This document shows positions 35,311-45,449 of a stretch of 64,000 nt of DNA, piece after piece. This stretch comes from Rickettsiales bacterium (lineage in GTDB: Bacteria; Pseudomonadota; Alphaproteobacteria; Rickettsiales; UBA8987), in the NCBI GenBank assembly GCA_020630095.1, contig JAHDCD010000002.1:173217-237216 (forward strand). The letters run 5' to 3'. The number at the start of each line of letters is the position of its first letter. Positions within the stretch are counted from its first letter, which is position 1. The position numbers and the translations under genes are program-made. Under the pieces are notes generated by a model, which was given only the letters and a program-made list of their open reading frames with translations, searched no databases and was not told the origin of the DNA.

Positions 35311-37776
35311 ATGCGATGGATTCTTAGAATTGTAATACTACTAGCCCTTATTGTGATGGCTGTATTTGGCTTTATTTGGCTGAATAACGATAAGCTTTCT
35401 AACGCTTTACAGAAAACATTCCCCAAAAATGTAGCAGAATCTGCTGAAATTAAGATTTTCCCAGAGCCTAAAATTCTAATTCCAAGTTATAATGTTTCAC
35501 CAAACTTGAGAGCTAAGGACATAGAAATCCCAATAGGCTTTAAGGATATAATATCAGGGGAGTATACCTCAAATAAAATTCACGTTGGTACGCTAAATGC
35601 TGAAGTTGAAACATCAAAGCTGGACCAAATTCTAGATACTAAAAAATCTTTTAGTAATCGCTTAGCCGGTAAAGATATAACCATAGATAAACTGAATCTT
35701 TCGGTTGATAAGAATAATTACGATATAAAAAGAGTTATAGCCGGTATTACAAAGGGCAAAATTAATGCAGATTATTTTTACGAAGGCTCTAACTATAGAG
35801 TAAACATAAGCGAATATTTATCTGACAGACCAAATGTAAACGTGTCATCAGATAACGGTGATAGTATCAATTTTACATCCTTAATTAGAGGTGGAAAGCT
35901 AGATAAAATAGAATTCGCATGTGGAGATAAAGTTAGTGATATCGAGGGTAAGTTAGATTTAAGTAAAGGTTTTATAAATATAAAATCTAAGCAAATCTCA
36001 ATAAATTCAGAAGAAGGCTTTTTACATAAAAATAAGCTTATAAGTAAAATTATAGATGAGTTGGATAAAAGGATTATATCCAATAAAATTGAAGTTAACT
36101 ATACGATAGAGCAATTTTTGTATGATAATGAAAAACTTGGCTCGTTCAAAGTTGGCATTTCCTTAGATAGGCAGAATAAAAAGCTTAACTATATTAAACT
36201 TGATAACTTTGCATTCAATGCCATAGCAAAATCAATTAATTACGGCTCAGGTACATCAAAAGGCGAGGTTCTTATAAAAATCCCAGACTTTGCATCCTTC
36301 ATAAATAACATTTTATTTAAGCATAAGGACATTGCAAAATTCCTACCCAAGAAACTTTTTGAAGCAGAACTAGGCTTAAATCAGAAAGTTGGTGTACGCA
36401 CATTGTTTGATTATAAAAATAAAATTTTAGACCTGTACGATTTTAATCTAATCACTTCTAAAGAAAAGGTATCCACTAAATTAAAAATGGATTTCAATGC
36501 CGAGAAGGTAAAAGTTGATGGGTCAGTTGTTTTGTCATCTGTTGACCTTACTAACACTTTAGATTTTGCAAATTTCTTCGGCGCTCAAAATTCAGAATAC
36601 AAAGAATATCAAATATTCAACTTCTTTAGAAACTTAGATAATTACTCAAACGATTTTAATCTTAACTTTAAAATAGGAAAAATATACTTCCAGACCGAGC
36701 TTGTAGAAGATTTCTCAATGGATTTAAATTCTTACAAGGGGCTTATAACCTTGAAGGACATTAACTACAGAATCATAGATGATATTTTTAAGGCCAGCTT
36801 AAGCGTTAATTTAAATAATTTCTTACCACATGTTAAATTTAACTTTAAATTCCCAAGAATTAACCTGCGCACCGCAATGTTAATTCTTAATCTTATAGAC
36901 CCTACCAAAGAAGATAAATATAAAGACCTTTATTTATGGTCTACTGAGAAAATAGATTTTGAATTTTTAAAAACTTTCACAATGGATGCTAAAATCCAAG
37001 CCGGTGAATTAATCGTTGGCGATACTAGCCTAGATGCCTTCACAACTAAGCTATCAATGGCCAATGAAAAGTTAGATATTCAGAACTTCAGCGGAATGTT
37101 ATTTGGTCAAAGAATTTTAGTTAATGGCTATTTATTAAAGCAAGGTTTCCCAACTATTGATTTAGCCTTCTCAATCCAGAACGCTAATGTGCTTAAATAT
37201 TTAAACAACCTTTACGGCTTCAATAGAATTGATGGTAATATGAGTGTTAATGGTAAGCTCAACTTAGTAGGCAACAGCGCTAAAAATCTAGTAGATTCAC
37301 TTACTGGCTCTATTGATATCATTGCTCGTAAGGTGCGCGCTTCAGGCTTCAATTTTAAAACGTTAGATCGTCAAGTAAGAAAATCAATTAAAAGAACCCA
37401 GATACCCCAAATTGCTAAGTATGCCTTATCAACGGGTATTCAAGCCTATGATTACATTGCCGGCAAGATTGTTATAAGCCAAGGTAAGGCGCATATTAAA
37501 GATTGGAAATTTGGTGATAATGGCCACAGTGCAACCTTAAGCGGAAAGCTAGATCTAACTCAGAAGATAATGTCGATAAAGTATGAGGTTGATCTATTTA
37601 ATATTAACACGCCACTTTCATTAATAATTTCAGGACCAACAGATTTCCCAACAATGGATTGGGTAACAAAAGGCCTGTATGATTACTGGGATAGGTTATT
37701 CTATCAGGAATATAAAAACGATTCTCTGTTAGATAATGAAATCAGAATCAGAGGCAGAGATAACCGCGGGTATTAA
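35311..37776 (+). CDS. AsmA-family envelope protein, 821 aa
   Basis: A large protein with one N-terminal transmembrane helix (residues 5-24) and a long periplasmic beta-rich repeat region, ending with an AsmA-like C-terminal domain (residues about 590-770: NGYLLKQGFPTIDLAFSI, MSVNGKLNLVGNSAKNL, LDLTQKIMSIKYEVDL). AsmA-clan proteins bridge the envelope and are implicated in phospholipid transport to the outer membrane. Stop is adjacent to the convergent leuB stop with no gap. A second, larger AsmA-like gene is at 50719. Confidence 0.8.
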   Translation: MRWILRIVILLALIVMAVFGFIWLNNDKLSNALQKTFPKNVAESAEIKIFPEPKILIPSYNVSPNLRAKDIEIPIGFKDIISGEYTSNKIHVGTLNAEVETSKLDQILDTKKSFSNRLAGKDITIDKLNLSVDKNNYDIKRVIAGITKGKINADYFYEGSNYRVNISEYLSDRPNVNVSSDNGDSINFTSLIRGGKLDKIEFACGDKVSDIEGKLDLSKGFINIKSKQISINSEEGFLHKNKLISKIIDELDKRIISNKIEVNYTIEQFLYDNEKLGSFKVGISLDRQNKKLNYIKLDNFAFNAIAKSINYGSGTSKGEVLIKIPDFASFINNILFKHKDIAKFLPKKLFEAELGLNQKVGVRTLFDYKNKILDLYDFNLITSKEKVSTKLKMDFNAEKVKVDGSVVLSSVDLTNTLDFANFFGAQNSEYKEYQIFNFFRNLDNYSNDFNLNFKIGKIYFQTELVEDFSMDLNSYKGLITLKDINYRIIDDIFKASLSVNLNNFLPHVKFNFKFPRINLRTAMLILNLIDPTKEDKYKDLYLWSTEKIDFEFLKTFTMDAKIQAGELIVGDTSLDAFTTKLSMANEKLDIQNFSGMLFGQRILVNGYLLKQGFPTIDLAFSIQNANVLKYLNNLYGFNRIDGNMSVNGKLNLVGNSAKNLVDSLTGSIDIIARKVRASGFNFKTLDRQVRKSIKRTQIPQIAKYALSTGIQAYDYIAGKIVISQGKAHIKDWKFGDNGHSATLSGKLDLTQKIMSIKYEVDLFNINTPLSLIISGPTDFPTMDWVTKGLYDYWDRLFYQEYKNDSLLDNEIRIRGRDNRGY

Positions 37777-38859
37777 TTATAGCTCAGCAAGTACTGCATC
37801 GCCCATTTCTGAACATGAAATAGGTGTTTGTCCTTCTGAAATAATATCGCCAGTTCTAATGCCTTTACCAAGAACAGATTTAACAGCGCCTTGTATAGCA
37901 TCAGCTTCCTTAGCCATATCAAACGAGTAACGGAACATCATCTCAACGGATAATATTGTCGCAAGCGGATTCGCTTTATTCTGCCCAGCAATATCAGGCG
38001 CAGAACCATGTACTGGCTCATATAGTGCATTACAAACATCTGAATCGACTGCGCCAAGTGAAGCTGAAGGTAACATACCAAGAGATCCTGTAAGCATTGC
38101 CGCGCAATCAGATAAAATATCGCCGAACATGTTAGTTGTAACAATAACATCAAACTGTTTAGGATTACGCACTAACTGCATCGCAGCATTATCAACGTAC
38201 ATATTTTCTAGCTCAATATGAGAATATTTATCATCACGAACCTTAGCAACTTCCTCGCGCCACATTTCAGTTGCAACAAGTACATTTGCTTTATCAACTG
38301 AAGTTAATTTTTTACCGCGCTTATTAGCTAAATCCAGAGCCACTTCGGCAATTCTAGCCACCTCATAATCTTCATAACGTAGCGTATTATAGCCGTATCT
38401 AGTGCCATCTTCGCGCGTTACAACCTCTTTAGGTTCACCAAAGTAAATACCACCTGTAAGCTCGCGCACTATCATAACATCTAGGCCAGACACAATCTCA
38501 CGCTTTAAAGATGAAGCATCTGCCAGCTCATCAAACACTAATGCAGGACGTAAATTAGCGAACAAACCAAGCTCCTTACGAATACCAAGTAAGCCTTTTT
38601 CAGGGCGCTTTGAAATATCTAAAGACTCCCACTTAGGGCCACCAACCGCACCTAAAAGAATTGCATCCGCATCACGCGCTTTATCAATGGTTTCTTGTGG
38701 GAATGGGTCGCCATATTCATCATAGGCGCAACCGCCAAGTAGGGCATAATCAAGCTTAAACTCACCATTTTTATTAAAATGATTGATAATTTTTTCCGCT
38801 TCAGCACAAATTTCAGGACCTATGCCATCACCAGCAATTATAAGAATCTTTTTAGTCAT
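37777..38859 (-). CDS. leuB: 3-isopropylmalate dehydrogenase
   Basis: Leucine biosynthesis, oxidising 3-isopropylmalate with NAD. The 360-aa protein begins [27 protein letters not shown] is present as [13 protein letters not shown], and the metal/cofactor segments [17 protein letters not shown] and [17 protein letters not shown] are clear. The frame extends to 38913, but the family start is the ATG at 38859. leuA, leuC and leuD are not nearby. Leucine synthesis is unusual in obligate intracellular Rickettsiales. Confidence 0.96.
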   Translation of the reverse strand: MTKKILIIAGDGIGPEICAEAEKIINHFNKNGEFKLDYALLGGCAYDEYGDPFPQETIDKARDADAILLGAVGGPKWESLDISKRPEKGLLGIRKELGLFANLRPALVFDELADASSLKREIVSGLDVMIVRELTGGIYFGEPKEVVTREDGTRYGYNTLRYEDYEVARIAEVALDLANKRGKKLTSVDKANVLVATEMWREEVAKVRDDKYSHIELENMYVDNAAMQLVRNPKQFDVIVTTNMFGDILSDCAAMLTGSLGMLPSASLGAVDSDVCNALYEPVHGSAPDIAGQNKANPLATILSVEMMFRYSFDMAKEADAIQGAVKSVLGKGIRTGDIISEGQTPISCSEMGDAVLAEL

Positions 38860-39021
38860 GTGCGCACTTATAAGAAAAAACCAGTAAAAATGAAGTAAAA
38901 ATAAACGTTCCACGAAATAGAAACTAATTCAAAATAAGTTATTATTTTCTTTACAAAATTAACCAATAGTTAACTAATAGTTTTATATAATTTAAAAGGT
39001 TAATTTTATTTTTAAAAAATC

Positions 39022-39315
39022 ATGTCAGGTAAATTAGATTCAGATCCGGTATTCTTAGGTTTAACGCGCCCCGCAATGTTTATGGGTGTAACTTATCTTT
39101 GGGGTATGTTGGAAACTTTCATCTGTATTATTTACTTCATTAATTCATCTAGCTTCTGGACGTTTCTTTATTTCGCTGTAGCACATATTACAGGGTTATT
39201 AATTTGTTCAAAAGAACCGCGCATGGTAGAGCTAATGATGATGGCATCAAAAACGAACTTTGTCTGTCAGAATAAAAACTTCCATGGCGGTAATTCTAGC
39301 TTCGACGTGTTCTAA
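39022..39315 (+). CDS. virB3: Type IV secretion system protein VirB3
   Basis: A 97-aa inner-membrane component of the T4SS with two hydrophobic helices (about residues 17-35 and 42-63). DPVFLGLTRPAMFMGVTYLW is the family signature. It is the first gene of the virB3-virB4-virB6 run and precedes virB4 by 29 nt, as in rickettsial rvh clusters. Confidence 0.93.
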   Translation: MSGKLDSDPVFLGLTRPAMFMGVTYLWGMLETFICIIYFINSSSFWTFLYFAVAHITGLLICSKEPRMVELMMMASKTNFVCQNKNFHGGNSSFDVF

Positions 39316-39344
39316 AAAATAAAAAACAAAGGAATAAGAATTAA

Positions 39345-41741
39345 ATGTTTAAATGGGTAAAAAGAAAAGCACAGAATTCTGCAATTGTTGGCAGAGAAGT
39401 TTCTGCATCAAAATTTATCCCTTACAAGGCGCACTGGGATAGTAATACCCTTATAACCAAGCAAGGCGAGCTTCTTGCAGTTATTAAAGTAGGTGGCTTC
39501 ACATTTGAAACAGCAGACGATGAAGACCTAGATGCAAAGAAAAACATAAGAAACACATTATATAAGTCATTCGACTCAGGTAAATATGCTATCTGGTTCC
39601 ACACTATTAGAAGAAAATTATCAGCAAGTATTGATGGCGAATTTGATGACCCGTTCTGCGATTATGTAAATAAACGCTGGATAGAAAGCCATACAGGGCA
39701 GGATAGTTTTGCAAACGAGTTGTATATCTCAGTTCTCTTAAGACCGGATACAATCGGCTATGCAGGTAAAATTAACGAGTTCTTCAAAAAACACACCGGC
39801 GATAGAGAGCAAGAGAAGCTACAAATGAGCCGTGAACTGCGTGAGGTAACAAATCGTATCGTAGGTTCTTTAGGTGAGTATAGATGTAAATTGCTAGGTA
39901 CAAATAAAACTCCAAAAGGTTCATTTTGTGAAATAATGGGATTTTTATCGCTTCTAGTAAATTGCGGTGAAACTCAGCCAATTCATGTTCCTAACCGCGA
40001 TATTTCAAAATATTTACCTTACCGAAGATTATATGTAAGTCATTCGCAAAAAGTAATTGAAACTAGAACATCTGAAGGTAAGCGCCGTTTCTGCGCTATG
40101 TTAGCAGTAAAGCAATACCCTCCTAAAACTTATGCAGGTATGTTGGATTCATTCCTTCAAATGCCTTTCGAGCTTTGTATTTCACAGGCTTTCTTAGCAG
40201 AAAACACTCAAGATGCAGTGCGTACAATGTCAAGACATCAGCAGAGAATGGCATCAGTAGAGGATAAGGCAATTTCTCAAATGGCAGAACTTACCAACGC
40301 GATGGACATGGCCACCGGTGGTGCTATTGGCTTTGGCGAACATTGCATGACCTTAACAGTTTATGAAGATAATATTGAGCAGTTAGAGGAGTCTATTAAC
40401 TTTTGCTATGGTGAGCTGATTAATATTGGTCTAGTTCCTGTGCGTGAATCTATGACTCTACTTGCTAGCTTCTGGGGACAGTTACCGGGTAACGATGGCT
40501 ACTTCGCAAGACAATCAAAAATTAATACGCTTAACTTAGCCTCGCTAGTAAGTTTACATAATTATCCTAACGGCAGTGCAACGGATAATCATTGGGGCCC
40601 TGCAGTAACATTAATTGATACCACATCAGGTACGCCATTTTATTTCAATTTCCACATGCGTGATATTGGCCATACCTCATTAGTTGGCCCTACAGGTGCA
40701 GGTAAAACAGTATTAATGAACTTCTTAACCGCACAAGCCACAAAATTCGGTGGTCGTGTTTTCTTATTCGATAAAGATAGAGGTTCAGAAATCTTTGTAC
40801 GTGCTATTGGCGGTATTTATACAATTCTTGAACCGCGTGAAAAATGCGGTTTCAACCCGCTACAATTAGAGGACAACTCCGAGAATAAAACATTCTTAGC
40901 CGAATGGGTTAAGACCATGAGTAAAATGACCATGGAATCAGCTGAAATTACTCCAGAAGAATCAGAGCGTATACAGGAATCAATAGAAGGTAACTTCAAA
41001 CTAGATAAGAAAGATAGGAGGCTAAATTCAATCGCACCATTCCTTGGATTCGTAGTTCCTGGGTCATTATCAAGCCGTATTAAGCAATGGTGTGGTGAAG
41101 GTGTATATGCGGGTATTTTTGATAATGCGGAAGACTCGCTAGACTTCAACAAAGCCAGAGTTTTTGGCTTTGAAATGGGTAACCTACTGGCCGATGGAAC
41201 TTCTTTACCGCCAGTATTGCAATATTTATTCCATAGAATTAGAATTTCATTAGATGGTACTCCAACTATCGTAGTACTAGATGAGGCATGGGCATTAATT
41301 GATAATGAGGTATTCCGTTACCAAATTAAAGACTGGTTAAAAGTACTGCGTAAATTAAACGCAATGGTAATCTTTGCCACGCAATCAGTAGAGGATTTAT
41401 CAAAGTCTGAAATCTCTGATACTCTAGTGCAACAAACAGTTACACAGATATTCTTAGCAAATAATAAGGCAACTGAAGAGTATAAAAAAACCTTCATGTT
41501 ATCAAATCGTGAATTCCAAATTGTAAAACAAACAGACCCTAAATCACATTATTTCTTAGTAAAGCAAGGTGAAGATAAAGTAGTAGGGCGTGTTGATTTG
41601 GGTGAAATGATGGAAGTTATTCACGTACTTTCAGGCAGAACGCATACAGTAGGTTTGCTAGATGAAATCCGTGAGCGCGTAGGCGACGACCCTAAAGAAT
41701 GGTTACCTATTTTCATGGAAGAGGTAGAAAAAATAGCGTAA
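39345..41741 (+). CDS. virB4: Type IV secretion ATPase VirB4
   Basis: A 798-aa CagE/TrbE/VirB family ATPase powering T4SS assembly and transport at the inner membrane. Walker A is GPTGAGKT (448-455) and Walker B includes DEAW (646-649), with the ATQSVEDL sensor segment shortly after. Length is typical. A poor Shine-Dalgarno (AAAGGAAT) precedes the ATG. Confidence 0.97.
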   Translation: MFKWVKRKAQNSAIVGREVSASKFIPYKAHWDSNTLITKQGELLAVIKVGGFTFETADDEDLDAKKNIRNTLYKSFDSGKYAIWFHTIRRKLSASIDGEFDDPFCDYVNKRWIESHTGQDSFANELYISVLLRPDTIGYAGKINEFFKKHTGDREQEKLQMSRELREVTNRIVGSLGEYRCKLLGTNKTPKGSFCEIMGFLSLLVNCGETQPIHVPNRDISKYLPYRRLYVSHSQKVIETRTSEGKRRFCAMLAVKQYPPKTYAGMLDSFLQMPFELCISQAFLAENTQDAVRTMSRHQQRMASVEDKAISQMAELTNAMDMATGGAIGFGEHCMTLTVYEDNIEQLEESINFCYGELINIGLVPVRESMTLLASFWGQLPGNDGYFARQSKINTLNLASLVSLHNYPNGSATDNHWGPAVTLIDTTSGTPFYFNFHMRDIGHTSLVGPTGAGKTVLMNFLTAQATKFGGRVFLFDKDRGSEIFVRAIGGIYTILEPREKCGFNPLQLEDNSENKTFLAEWVKTMSKMTMESAEITPEESERIQESIEGNFKLDKKDRRLNSIAPFLGFVVPGSLSSRIKQWCGEGVYAGIFDNAEDSLDFNKARVFGFEMGNLLADGTSLPPVLQYLFHRIRISLDGTPTIVVLDEAWALIDNEVFRYQIKDWLKVLRKLNAMVIFATQSVEDLSKSEISDTLVQQTVTQIFLANNKATEEYKKTFMLSNREFQIVKQTDPKSHYFLVKQGEDKVVGRVDLGEMMEVIHVLSGRTHTVGLLDEIRERVGDDPKEWLPIFMEEVEKIA

Positions 41742-41776
41742 AGCAAACTTAAAAGTGTAAAAATATATTTTTATGT

Positions 41777-43591
41777 TTGCTAGCACAGAACACATATCAA
41801 AGCCGACTAGATTGGCATAAAGAGAGTGTATATTTTCTTACACTTATGGCTTTCGCATGGGCAATCGCTTTTGTACCAGAACTAGCATTTGCACAAGGTG
41901 GCGCGAATGATGCTATTCAATCATGTGGAGAATCACAATACGGTTTCGTAAGTAAAGTTATGGAATGTGTTGTCAAAAACTTAAATTCATCACTCAGCTT
42001 AGTTAACGAAATACGAGAGAAAATGGCGCAGTTCATTTCATCGGTTATTTTTATATATGTAGCATGGCTAGGTGTGCGCTTGCTTTCAGGCACAGTTAAC
42101 GACCCCTTGCGTGAAGTAATGCAAGATTTATTCTTGTTATTATTTGTTGCAGGAGCCGTATACTACAGCGGTTTAGAGATATTTGTTGAGACCGCAATGC
42201 AAATGCAAAAAGGTATAATCGAAAGCGTATCAAACACCTTAAGCGACAATTGGCAAGTTACAGGAGCCGGTAGAGCAGGCGATGCATATATAAATTCCAT
42301 AGAAGCGAGTACAGGGCAAAAGCAGGTGTGGCTAAAGTTAGAATGTTCAGTAATTCAAATTCTAGGTATATATAACGCAGAGACTCAAGACCTTCTAGAT
42401 TGCAGAAACTATTCAAGTTTCTTAGCTAAAATATTTACCGCAAATACAGTAACTCAACTATTCTCATTTGTATTTAAGGGCGAAACTATGACCCTTATTC
42501 TATTCTTGTTCAGTGTAGTATTTATTTACGTTTTAGTGGCTGCGGCATTAATAGGCCTAGTAATGATGACCTATATCTCGGCCCTAATTATCTTCTTATT
42601 CCTAATAATTATTGCGCCACTTTTAATAACTTTTGCATTGCTTCCGATAACTAGGAAATATTTCCAGCCATGGATATCAATGACCATTATTTACACCTTA
42701 ATACCCGCAATATTAATCGGTGCAGTAGTGTTCGTTTCTCTATTTATGACCAGAGTATATGATGATTATTTACGCGATGTTTATAAAGAGATGGGTGACA
42801 TTGTAGCCAATGCAAACTTTGCCGTAGTACAAACAGATCAAGAAACTGAAGGGCAAGGTGTTGCAGGTAGTGGTGCAGGAACCACACAAGGTGCAGGTGG
42901 TGCTTCAACCAATACATCTTCAGGTGTAACATCAAGAAACGCAAATCAAGGTATAAATGATACTACCAGCCCTAGAGGAAACGGCTTTGGAAGAATAGGC
43001 TATAATGCTAGTAATCCTGATAGGAACTTTTTGTATAATCTTACCTATAGTGGAGCGGGTTCTACCAGTAATGGTTATACGGACTATAACTTTACCAGTG
43101 GCAATAGGAATATAACCATTTCTGCTCCAGAAGGAGTAATAGACACCGCCAATATACCTTCAACGCCAATTACAAATCTAAATCAAATTATACCTGCGGG
43201 TTCAAGCGGTAACCACGTTGATATAAGAAGTGTGATAGGTGGTAATTCTAGTCAACCTCAAGACCCTATAGGGTTTATACAAGGCTTACTAGGAGCAGAT
43301 ACAGGAAGCTCAGCAACAAATGATGGTAGTTCAACTTTAGCAGGTATTGGTAGGCAGTTAAAATTCTCAAAAGACTTGCAAATAAAAATGGCGGTATATC
43401 TTTTCACCGCGGTATTATTGTTATTTATCGGCTTTAAGTTGCTATACGATTTGGTAATGAATTTCGAAGCCTTAATGGGTATGAATACACCTTACGCATC
43501 AAGTAGTATGGGAAGTGTACGTGGCGGTGTTGCAAGAACATTTGAAACACTCACAAACCCACTCGGATTGCTCAATAAGGTTGGTAAATAA
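41777..43591 (+). CDS. virB6: VirB6-family T4SS membrane protein, first copy
   Basis: A 604-aa polytopic inner-membrane channel protein. A signal-like helix (residues 22-40, ending ELAFAQ) is followed by helices at about 84-100, 112-128, 232-310 and 535-555, with the VirB6/TrbL core. Residues about 365-520 form a Ser/Gly/Asn/Thr-rich low-complexity insert. No ATG lies at the natural start: the frame opens with TTG at 41777, while the ATG at 41773 is in another frame and the next in-frame ATG (41846) falls inside the signal helix. Multiple VirB6 copies are a hallmark of rvh systems. Confidence 0.88.
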   Translation: MLAQNTYQSRLDWHKESVYFLTLMAFAWAIAFVPELAFAQGGANDAIQSCGESQYGFVSKVMECVVKNLNSSLSLVNEIREKMAQFISSVIFIYVAWLGVRLLSGTVNDPLREVMQDLFLLLFVAGAVYYSGLEIFVETAMQMQKGIIESVSNTLSDNWQVTGAGRAGDAYINSIEASTGQKQVWLKLECSVIQILGIYNAETQDLLDCRNYSSFLAKIFTANTVTQLFSFVFKGETMTLILFLFSVVFIYVLVAAALIGLVMMTYISALIIFLFLIIIAPLLITFALLPITRKYFQPWISMTIIYTLIPAILIGAVVFVSLFMTRVYDDYLRDVYKEMGDIVANANFAVVQTDQETEGQGVAGSGAGTTQGAGGASTNTSSGVTSRNANQGINDTTSPRGNGFGRIGYNASNPDRNFLYNLTYSGAGSTSNGYTDYNFTSGNRNITISAPEGVIDTANIPSTPITNLNQIIPAGSSGNHVDIRSVIGGNSSQPQDPIGFIQGLLGADTGSSATNDGSSTLAGIGRQLKFSKDLQIKMAVYLFTAVLLLFIGFKLLYDLVMNFEALMGMNTPYASSSMGSVRGGVARTFETLTNPLGLLNKVGK

Positions 43592-43604
43592 ATAGGAGGA
43601 AAAT

Positions 43605-45401
43605 ACGCTAATAAAGAACAACATATATATATTACCTGCGCTAATTTTAATAGCGTTACTAGCTATATTTATGCCTGAAATCTCTATGGCTCAGGGCTCT
43701 GCGGAGACTCATTGCCAATTTTCAGGAGGTAAGCCACCGGGTTATATTAGTAGCTTAGTAAGCTGTATAATAAACGTATCTCAAAGTTTCTTAGACAGTC
43801 CCAATTTTCAAGAGTTGGTAAGAGGCTTATCCTATTTTATCTCGGCTCTATGTTTTGTAGCAATAGTATTCTACGGCCTAAAGGTACTTTCAAATGAGGT
43901 GCGCGACCTTAAAATGGAAACATTGGTTCTTATAGGTAAACTATGTGTAATTTTATTTATAATGCTCAATGCTCCATTGTTGGCCAACTGGGGTAAGCTA
44001 CTTTCTACAACATCTATATATTTAGGCGGGGAGATATTACAAGTTTCAGGTGCAACTATCTGCCCAGATGCTTCAAACAGGGATGTATTTGCACAATTTG
44101 ATTGCCTATTTGATAAGTTCTTATCTATGTCCTGCCTGCGCGGAACAGATGGAATGTCGGATGCAGAAGCAGAGCTTTATGCAGCAGAAAAAGCGAGTGC
44201 TGTACCAGCATATCAAACAGGTTTAGCAACATTCTTAGGTATTTTAATAGTTTTACTAGGTACGCCAATATCAGGTCTAGTAATTAGTATGCTTGTTGCT
44301 GTTATTGGCTTAGTTCTAGGCATGGTATCATTTGCGGTACAATCTATTTTATTCTATGTAACTGGTGTAGTTTCAGTAACATTCTTAATAGTAGTTATGG
44401 TGTTATTTTCACCATTCTGGTTATTTGAAAGGTACAAAGATTATTTCATAAAAGTATTCAAGCTAACCATAGTATTTGGTTTAAAGCCCATATTCTTCAC
44501 AGTTTATATAGCGCTTTGGCTAATAGTATTATCTAGTGAAAAATCGGGCATAGATTTAGTTAAAAAATTCACAGATTCACAGGCTTCAGCAACTCAGCTG
44601 TGTAAAAGTTTCAAGAAAGTTGCAGGTCAAGCACAAGATTTTGCAAACTCAGCATCGGGTAAAAAAGATTTAACTCCAGTTGCCATTGATGAAATGGCAA
44701 ATCAAGTTGAAAGTGCTCTTTCAGGCCTAAATCTAGGTGCATTATCAAGGCAAATTCAATCTGTTAGTGAAGAAGAGGCCGCTTTTGGACAAACAGAGCT
44801 TTCACCCTTGGAACAGCAACTAATAGATAGAATAAGGAACAGTGGCGGTGCCAGAGTTTTTGTAAACGATAAAGACAATCCTGAACAGCCAAGTGAGGCA
44901 AAAGAGCGTGCCATGCTTAACTTAATTAAAAAGTTCCCACAATTATTCAGTACACGAAATAAGATAACGTTCCAAAGTTTAACCGATGTAGATGAAAGAT
45001 TCGCCAAAGACTTTGCAACAGTAACAGACCTTGAGGCAAGAGCCTTAGCTGCAAAAGCAACATTCAAAGCAATTTTAGATGATCCAGTATTTAAGAAAAT
45101 GTTAGCCGATATTTTAGTGGCGGCATTCTTATTATTCTTAATGGCAAGATTTGCAGAAAGTCTAGATTCAATGGTTTCACAATTCGTACTGCAAGTATCA
45201 TACTTACCACAAGATACTAGATCAGTAAGAACAGCCGTACAAAGATATACAGCTGGCGTAGGTTCAACCACCCAAAAGGGCTTAACCGGAACATCTAATT
45301 TAATTAAAAGGCAGGTCTCTAAATTAAAACAAGGAGGGCCAACTAGCGCAAGCTCTAGCGGTAAGGCTAAAAAATCCTCTGGCCAAGTAAGAAGGAAATA
45401 A
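43605..45401 (+). CDS. virB6: VirB6-family T4SS membrane protein, second copy, apparent non-ATG start
   Basis: The in-frame ATG at 43671 would begin inside a signal peptide. Translating upstream gives LIKNNIYILPALILIALLAI followed by FMPEISMAQ, a textbook export signal, preceded by ACG at 43605 and a perfect AGGAGG at 43594-43599, 5 nt away. No ATG, GTG or TTG exists between the stop at 43593 and 43671. The protein (about 598 aa) has VirB6 helices at residues about 80-100, 195-260, 275-305 and 500-515. Either ACG is used, or the base is a sequence error for ATG. Confidence 0.85.
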   Translation, partial: TLIKNNIYILPALILIALLAIFMPEISMAQGSAETHCQFSGGKPPGYISSLVSCIINVSQSFLDSPNFQELVRGLSYFISALCFVAIVFYGLKVLSNEVRDLKMETLVLIGKLCVILFIMLNAPLLANWGKLLSTTSIYLGGEILQVSGATICPDASNRDVFAQFDCLFDKFLSMSCLRGTDGMSDAEAELYAAEKASAVPAYQTGLATFLGILIVLLGTPISGLVISMLVAVIGLVLGMVSFAVQSILFYVTGVVSVTFLIVVMVLFSPFWLFERYKDYFIKVFKLTIVFGLKPIFFTVYIALWLIVLSSEKSGIDLVKKFTDSQASATQLCKSFKKVAGQAQDFANSASGKKDLTPVAIDEMANQVESALSGLNLGALSRQIQSVSEEEAAFGQTELSPLEQQLIDRIRNSGGARVFVNDKDNPEQPSEAKERAMLNLIKKFPQLFSTRNKITFQSLTDVDERFAKDFATVTDLEARALAAKATFKAILDDPVFKKMLADILVAAFLLFLMARFAESLDSMVSQFVLQVSYLPQDTRSVRTAVQRYTAGVGSTTQKGLTGTSNLIKRQVSKLKQGGPTSASSSGKAKKSSGQVRRK

Positions 45402-45449
45402 CCATAAGTTAAATAAATATTAACTTATAACGTGATAGAATAATAAATA

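Noticed and set aside
44756..45271. 171-codon minus-strand frame inside virB6
   Set aside because: Antisense to a well-supported membrane protein gene; Ser/Ala/Asn-rich composition is typical of a shadow frame.
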